Source: Thermoplasmata archaeon
GTDB lineage: Archaea > Thermoplasmatota > Thermoplasmata > UBA10834 > DTMW01
Length of the DNA: 8,455 nucleotides
Direction of reading: 5' to 3'
Assembly (NCBI GenBank): GCA_029858465.1
Contig: JAOUEZ010000047.1
Span: 1-8,455, forward strand
Shown: positions 6,404 through 8,455 of the stretch, one piece after another
Numbering within the stretch: position 1 is the first letter of the stretch
How the letters are laid out: every line of letters begins with the position of its first letter
The notes under the pieces: model-generated
The model's input: only the letters and a program-made list of their open reading frames with translations
Told to the model about the DNA's origin: nothing
Databases searched by the model: none
Program-made: the position numbers and the translations under genes

Positions 6404-7068
6404 CGGTCCACACTCTTCACAAGCAGGGCATAATGATCCTTCTCATACTGAGAAATGTCCACTTGCATTTCGACATGATATCCCCTCTCCTTGATCGATG
6501 ATGTCGCCTCCTCTAAAACCGATCTCGGAGATGATGCCACATCGATGGATCTGCATTTCAACATTAGCATCCCTGAGCGGAAATTGTATTGGGAGAAGTT
6601 AGAAAGGAATATGCCGACCTGGTCAGGTTGGGCAATGTCGCAGTACAGATAATCCGCACCTGTCAATATTCCTTCCATAAGATCTTCGTCTCTCGCGTCT
6701 CCAAGCATCGGTATAATATTCTTCCTGGGCGCACAGTTCTGCATCAGTGTGCGGAAGGTTTTTTTCGAAATCTCTATTGCGAATATCCTTCCTTTGTCCA
6801 CAATGTCGGAAATATGGCTCACAGTGGTTCCTGTTGATGCGCCGAGATATAGGACAACATCATTCTTGTGGAGGTCGCATCCCCTGCCTGAGAGCATGAG
6901 ATAAGCTGCCAACTTGCTCCTTCCGGGATCCCAGAGCCTGTATTCGACTCCGTCGAGATTCATCCTGCGCTCACCGTATACGGCTACGCCTGGCACCAGG
7001 TTCCGCGAGTAGAGGTATCGGCCATCTGACACCACGTTCGGGCAGTCAAGATTCTTCAAATTTTGCAT
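6400..7068 (-). CDS. flpA: Fibrillarin-like rRNA/tRNA 2'-O-methyltransferase
   Basis: Fibrillarin is the SAM-dependent methyltransferase of C/D-box sRNPs. It works with Nop5 and L7Ae to 2'-O-methylate rRNA and some tRNAs. The 222-aa length matches archaeal members. Visible motifs are YRLWDPGRSKLAA with catalytic K52, the SAM-binding loop LYLGASTGTT (73-82), the acidic end of strand 2 (E99), D144 in YCDIAQPDQ (usually YEDVAQPNQ), K171 in LKCRSIDV, and H212 in YEKDHYALLV. The K-D-K-H set is therefore intact. It is the first gene of the minus-strand operon, with a TATA-like box about 28 bases before its ATG and no ribosome binding site, which suggests a leaderless mRNA. The usual archaeal partner gene nop5 is not next to it: the upstream neighbour is a divergent phosphatase gene. 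The stop overlaps the Nudix start. Confidence 0.95.
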   Translation of the reverse strand: MQNLKNLDCPNVVSDGRYLYSRNLVPGVAVYGERRMNLDGVEYRLWDPGRSKLAAYLMLSGRGCDLHKNDVVLYLGASTGTTVSHISDIVDKGRIFAIEISKKTFRTLMQNCAPRKNIIPMLGDARDEDLMEGILTGADYLYCDIAQPDQVGIFLSNFSQYNFRSGMLMLKCRSIDVASSPRSVLEEATSSIKERGYHVEMQVDISQYEKDHYALLVKSVDR

Positions 7069-7093
7069 GTAATATAACGACTGTTGAAGTGGG

Positions 7094-7099
7094 ATATAT
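7094..7099 (-). promoter_or_regulatory. Probable TATA box for the fibrillarin operon
   Basis: ATATAT lies with its centre about 28 bases before the A of the fibrillarin ATG (7068), the distance expected from an archaeal TATA box to a transcription start. No Shine-Dalgarno sequence stands between the box and the ATG. Together these suggest a leaderless transcript for the first gene. Confidence 0.5.
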
Positions 7100-7125
7100 G
7101 ATTTGCCCGTTGAGCCAAAGCAATC

Positions 7126-7131
7126 TTTTAT
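7126..7131 (+). promoter_or_regulatory. Probable TATA box for the phosphatase/NAD kinase operon
   Basis: TTTTAT is centred about 30 bases before the ATG at 7159. The bases just before that ATG contain no purine-rich ribosome binding site. A leaderless or very short-leader mRNA is inferred. The box is back-to-back with that of the fibrillarin operon within a 90-base spacer. Confidence 0.45.
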
Positions 7132-7158
7132 CAGCCGAAATTCCCTTCCTACGATCGC

Positions 7159-7932
7159 ATGAAAGAACTGCTCGAGAATATCGCTGGCATGGTGAGAAGG
7201 AAGGTACAGGAACTTCCTGATGAATTCACGGGAGATGAGGAAGTATCCATCGGAGCCAGCGGCTCTGCCACATCCAAGATAGACAAGTTCGCCGAAGATG
7301 CAATATTCGATTTCATGAGACGGAATAATGTCGATCTGAACATACTGAGCGAGGAGGCGGGTCTGATCGACAACGGGTCAGAAATGACACTCGTGATCGA
7401 CCCTCTTGACGGCACGGCCAACTATCACGCGAGGATACCTTTCTATTCGATATCCCTTGCAATAGGGAAGGAGAGACTGGGGGACATCACTCACGGTCTT
7501 GTGATGAACCTGCTTTCAGGTGACACATATTATGCCGAGAAGGGAGTAGGGGCCACCCATAACGGCACAGAGATAATGACCAGGGAGTTCAACAGACCCG
7601 GGGCGTTATTCTTAGCATATGTCGGCAACAGCACCAATCCGGAGACCTGGAGAATAATGGAAAAGCCGAGAAGGGTCAGATCACTCGGTTGCGCATCACT
7701 GGAGATGTGCTATGTCGCGCACGGTAGGGCGGACGGCTTCTACTTCAATTGTGACGATTTCAGCAAACGGATGCGAATAATTGATATTGCAGCAAGTGCG
7801 CTTATACTAAGAGAGGCAGGAGGAGAATTGTTCGACCTGAAAGGCAACCAGCTAGATATGAAATTCTCATTGGACGACAGGGCGAATTTCATGGCGCTTG
7901 GCGATAGGAAAATCAAGGAGATGATGATGTGA
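7159..7932 (+). CDS. Inositol monophosphatase-superfamily phosphatase (IMPase/FBPase/NADP phosphatase-like)
   Basis: A 257-aa Li-sensitive-phosphatase-fold enzyme of the archaeal IMPase/FBPase type, about the usual length. Metal-site motifs are ILSEEAG (E65/E66), IDPLDGTANY (D81, D84) and the C-terminal IDIAAS with D209, where the more common tryptophan before the aspartate is isoleucine. EAGGELFD follows. Archaeal homologues hydrolyse inositol-1-phosphate, fructose-1,6-bisphosphate or NADP+, and the sequence alone does not choose between them. The stop overlaps the start of a NAD kinase gene by four bases. In Methanocaldococcus jannaschii, MJ0917 is a single protein combining NADP phosphatase and NAD kinase, so a role as NADP phosphatase is a reasonable inference here. 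The ATG has no ribosome binding site but a TATA-like box about 30 bases upstream. Confidence 0.93.
   Translation: MKELLENIAGMVRRKVQELPDEFTGDEEVSIGASGSATSKIDKFAEDAIFDFMRRNNVDLNILSEEAGLIDNGSEMTLVIDPLDGTANYHARIPFYSISLAIGKERLGDITHGLVMNLLSGDTYYAEKGVGATHNGTEIMTREFNRPGALFLAYVGNSTNPETWRIMEKPRRVRSLGCASLEMCYVAHGRADGFYFNCDDFSKRMRIIDIAASALILREAGGELFDLKGNQLDMKFSLDDRANFMALGDRKIKEMMM
7915..7920 (+). promoter_or_regulatory. Ribosome binding site of the NAD kinase gene
   Basis: AAGGAG, inside the end of the phosphatase gene, stands eight bases before the GTG at 7929. It fixes that GTG as the start. The three ATGs between the site and the GTG are in the phosphatase frame. Confidence 0.65.
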
Positions 7933-8455
7933 AAGTCGGAATAGTGGCTAATCCGGAGCTGAAAGGGCTGAACGAGTTCATCAGGAGGGCGCTCTCTGCT
8001 CTGAAAGGGCATGATGTGCTTCTCGAGAGCTGCATATCCGAAAAACATCCCAAGCTCTCGGCGAAATTGTCAGACCTCGACGTCGACTGCATTATCACAA
8101 TCGGAGGGGACGGTACAGTCCTCTACACTCTCCAGAACATACCTACTCAGGTCCCAATACTCCCCATTCGAGCCGGCCTGCTCGGATTCCTTACGGAGAT
8201 TGACAAGGCAGACATCGAGGACGGGATCAGCCGACTGATCGCAGGGGAATACATCATCGATGAGCGCATGAGAATATCCTCATCGATCGACGGGACGAAG
8301 CTTCCAGATGCGCTGAACGAGGTCGTGATTCACACATCTCAAATCGCGAAACTCAGGCATTTCAATGTGAAGATCGACGGGCAATTGATGACCACCGTGC
8401 GCGCTGACGGACTGATATTTGCCACCCCGACCGGATCAACCTCCTATGCACTGAG
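7929..8455 (+). CDS. nadK: NAD kinase, N-terminal part (runs off the window)
   Basis: NAD kinase phosphorylates NAD+ to NADP+ with ATP or polyphosphate in the cytosol. The visible 175 codons begin MKVGIVANPE and include the catalytic/phosphate loop GGDG (59-62, in ITIGGDGTVLY), the following IRAGLLGFLTEI segment, the NAD-binding NEVVIH motif (N130-E131) and RADGLIFATPTGSTSYALS just before the edge. All conserved elements of this half are present and the frame is unbroken. Roughly 100 C-terminal residues should lie beyond the window, judging from usual family length. The start is GTG, overlapping the phosphatase stop (GTGA, 7929-7932), with a good ribosome binding site in the preceding gene, so the two are probably translated together. 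This arrangement looks like a two-gene form of the methanococcal NADP phosphatase/NAD kinase fusion. Confidence 0.96.
   Translation, partial: MKVGIVANPELKGLNEFIRRALSALKGHDVLLESCISEKHPKLSAKLSDLDVDCIITIGGDGTVLYTLQNIPTQVPILPIRAGLLGFLTEIDKADIEDGISRLIAGEYIIDERMRISSSIDGTKLPDALNEVVIHTSQIAKLRHFNVKIDGQLMTTVRADGLIFATPTGSTSYAL

Noticed and set aside
1..8455. Mobile element, CRISPR array, tRNA or toxin-antitoxin pair
   Set aside because: No direct-repeat array, transposase motif, tRNA-like cloverleaf or small paired genes could be found; nearly all bases belong to recognised housekeeping or sensor/transport genes.

Overview
The window looks like chromosomal DNA of an archaeon, most likely euryarchaeal. 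It carries an archaeal/eukaryotic-type ribosomal protein uS15, a fibrillarin-like RNA 2'-O-methyltransferase, the KEOPS subunit Kae1, an archaeal-type RecJ/DHH nuclease and an archaeal IMPase-type phosphatase next to a NAD kinase. TATA-like boxes lie about 28-31 bases upstream of starts that lack Shine-Dalgarno sites. A Thermoplasmatota-like or methanogen-like source is a guess; the sequence alone does not fix the taxon. Gene density is very high and no stretch over 300 bases lacks a gene. I see no rRNA, tRNA, CRISPR array, insertion sequence or prophage gene.

Layout. (1) 1-2987, minus strand: a cytosolic sensor histidine kinase with two GAF domains, then an ABC-exporter ATPase, then the first 26 codons of an ABC-2-type permease cut by the window edge. 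The three look like one transcription unit, i.e. a sensor kinase co-transcribed with an efflux-type transporter. (2) 2988-3176: a divergent, AT-rich intergenic region with a probable promoter and a strong ribosome binding site for kae1. (3) 3177-4160, plus strand: kae1, which ends 4 bases from the stop of the convergent recJ-like gene. (4) 4165-7068, minus strand: an information-processing operon read in the order fibrillarin, Nudix hydrolase, uS15, RecJ-like nuclease, with overlaps or very short gaps. (5) 7069-7158: a compact divergent promoter region that appears to serve leaderless or nearly leaderless transcripts on both sides. (6) 7159-8455, plus strand: an IMPase-superfamily phosphatase overlapping a NAD kinase by four bases (the kinase runs off the window).

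How the genes may work together: fibrillarin (RNA 2'-O-methylation), uS15 (small ribosomal subunit) and Kae1 (tRNA t6A) all serve translation. The phosphatase-kinase pair resembles a split form of the methanococcal NADP phosphatase/NAD kinase fusion and may balance NAD and NADP. The kinase-transporter unit may link sensing of a cytosolic ligand to export. I found no convincing wholly new system. The points most worth a second look are the missing canonical start codon of the ABC ATPase, the fibrillarin gene without nop5 beside it, and the coupled phosphatase/NAD kinase pair.
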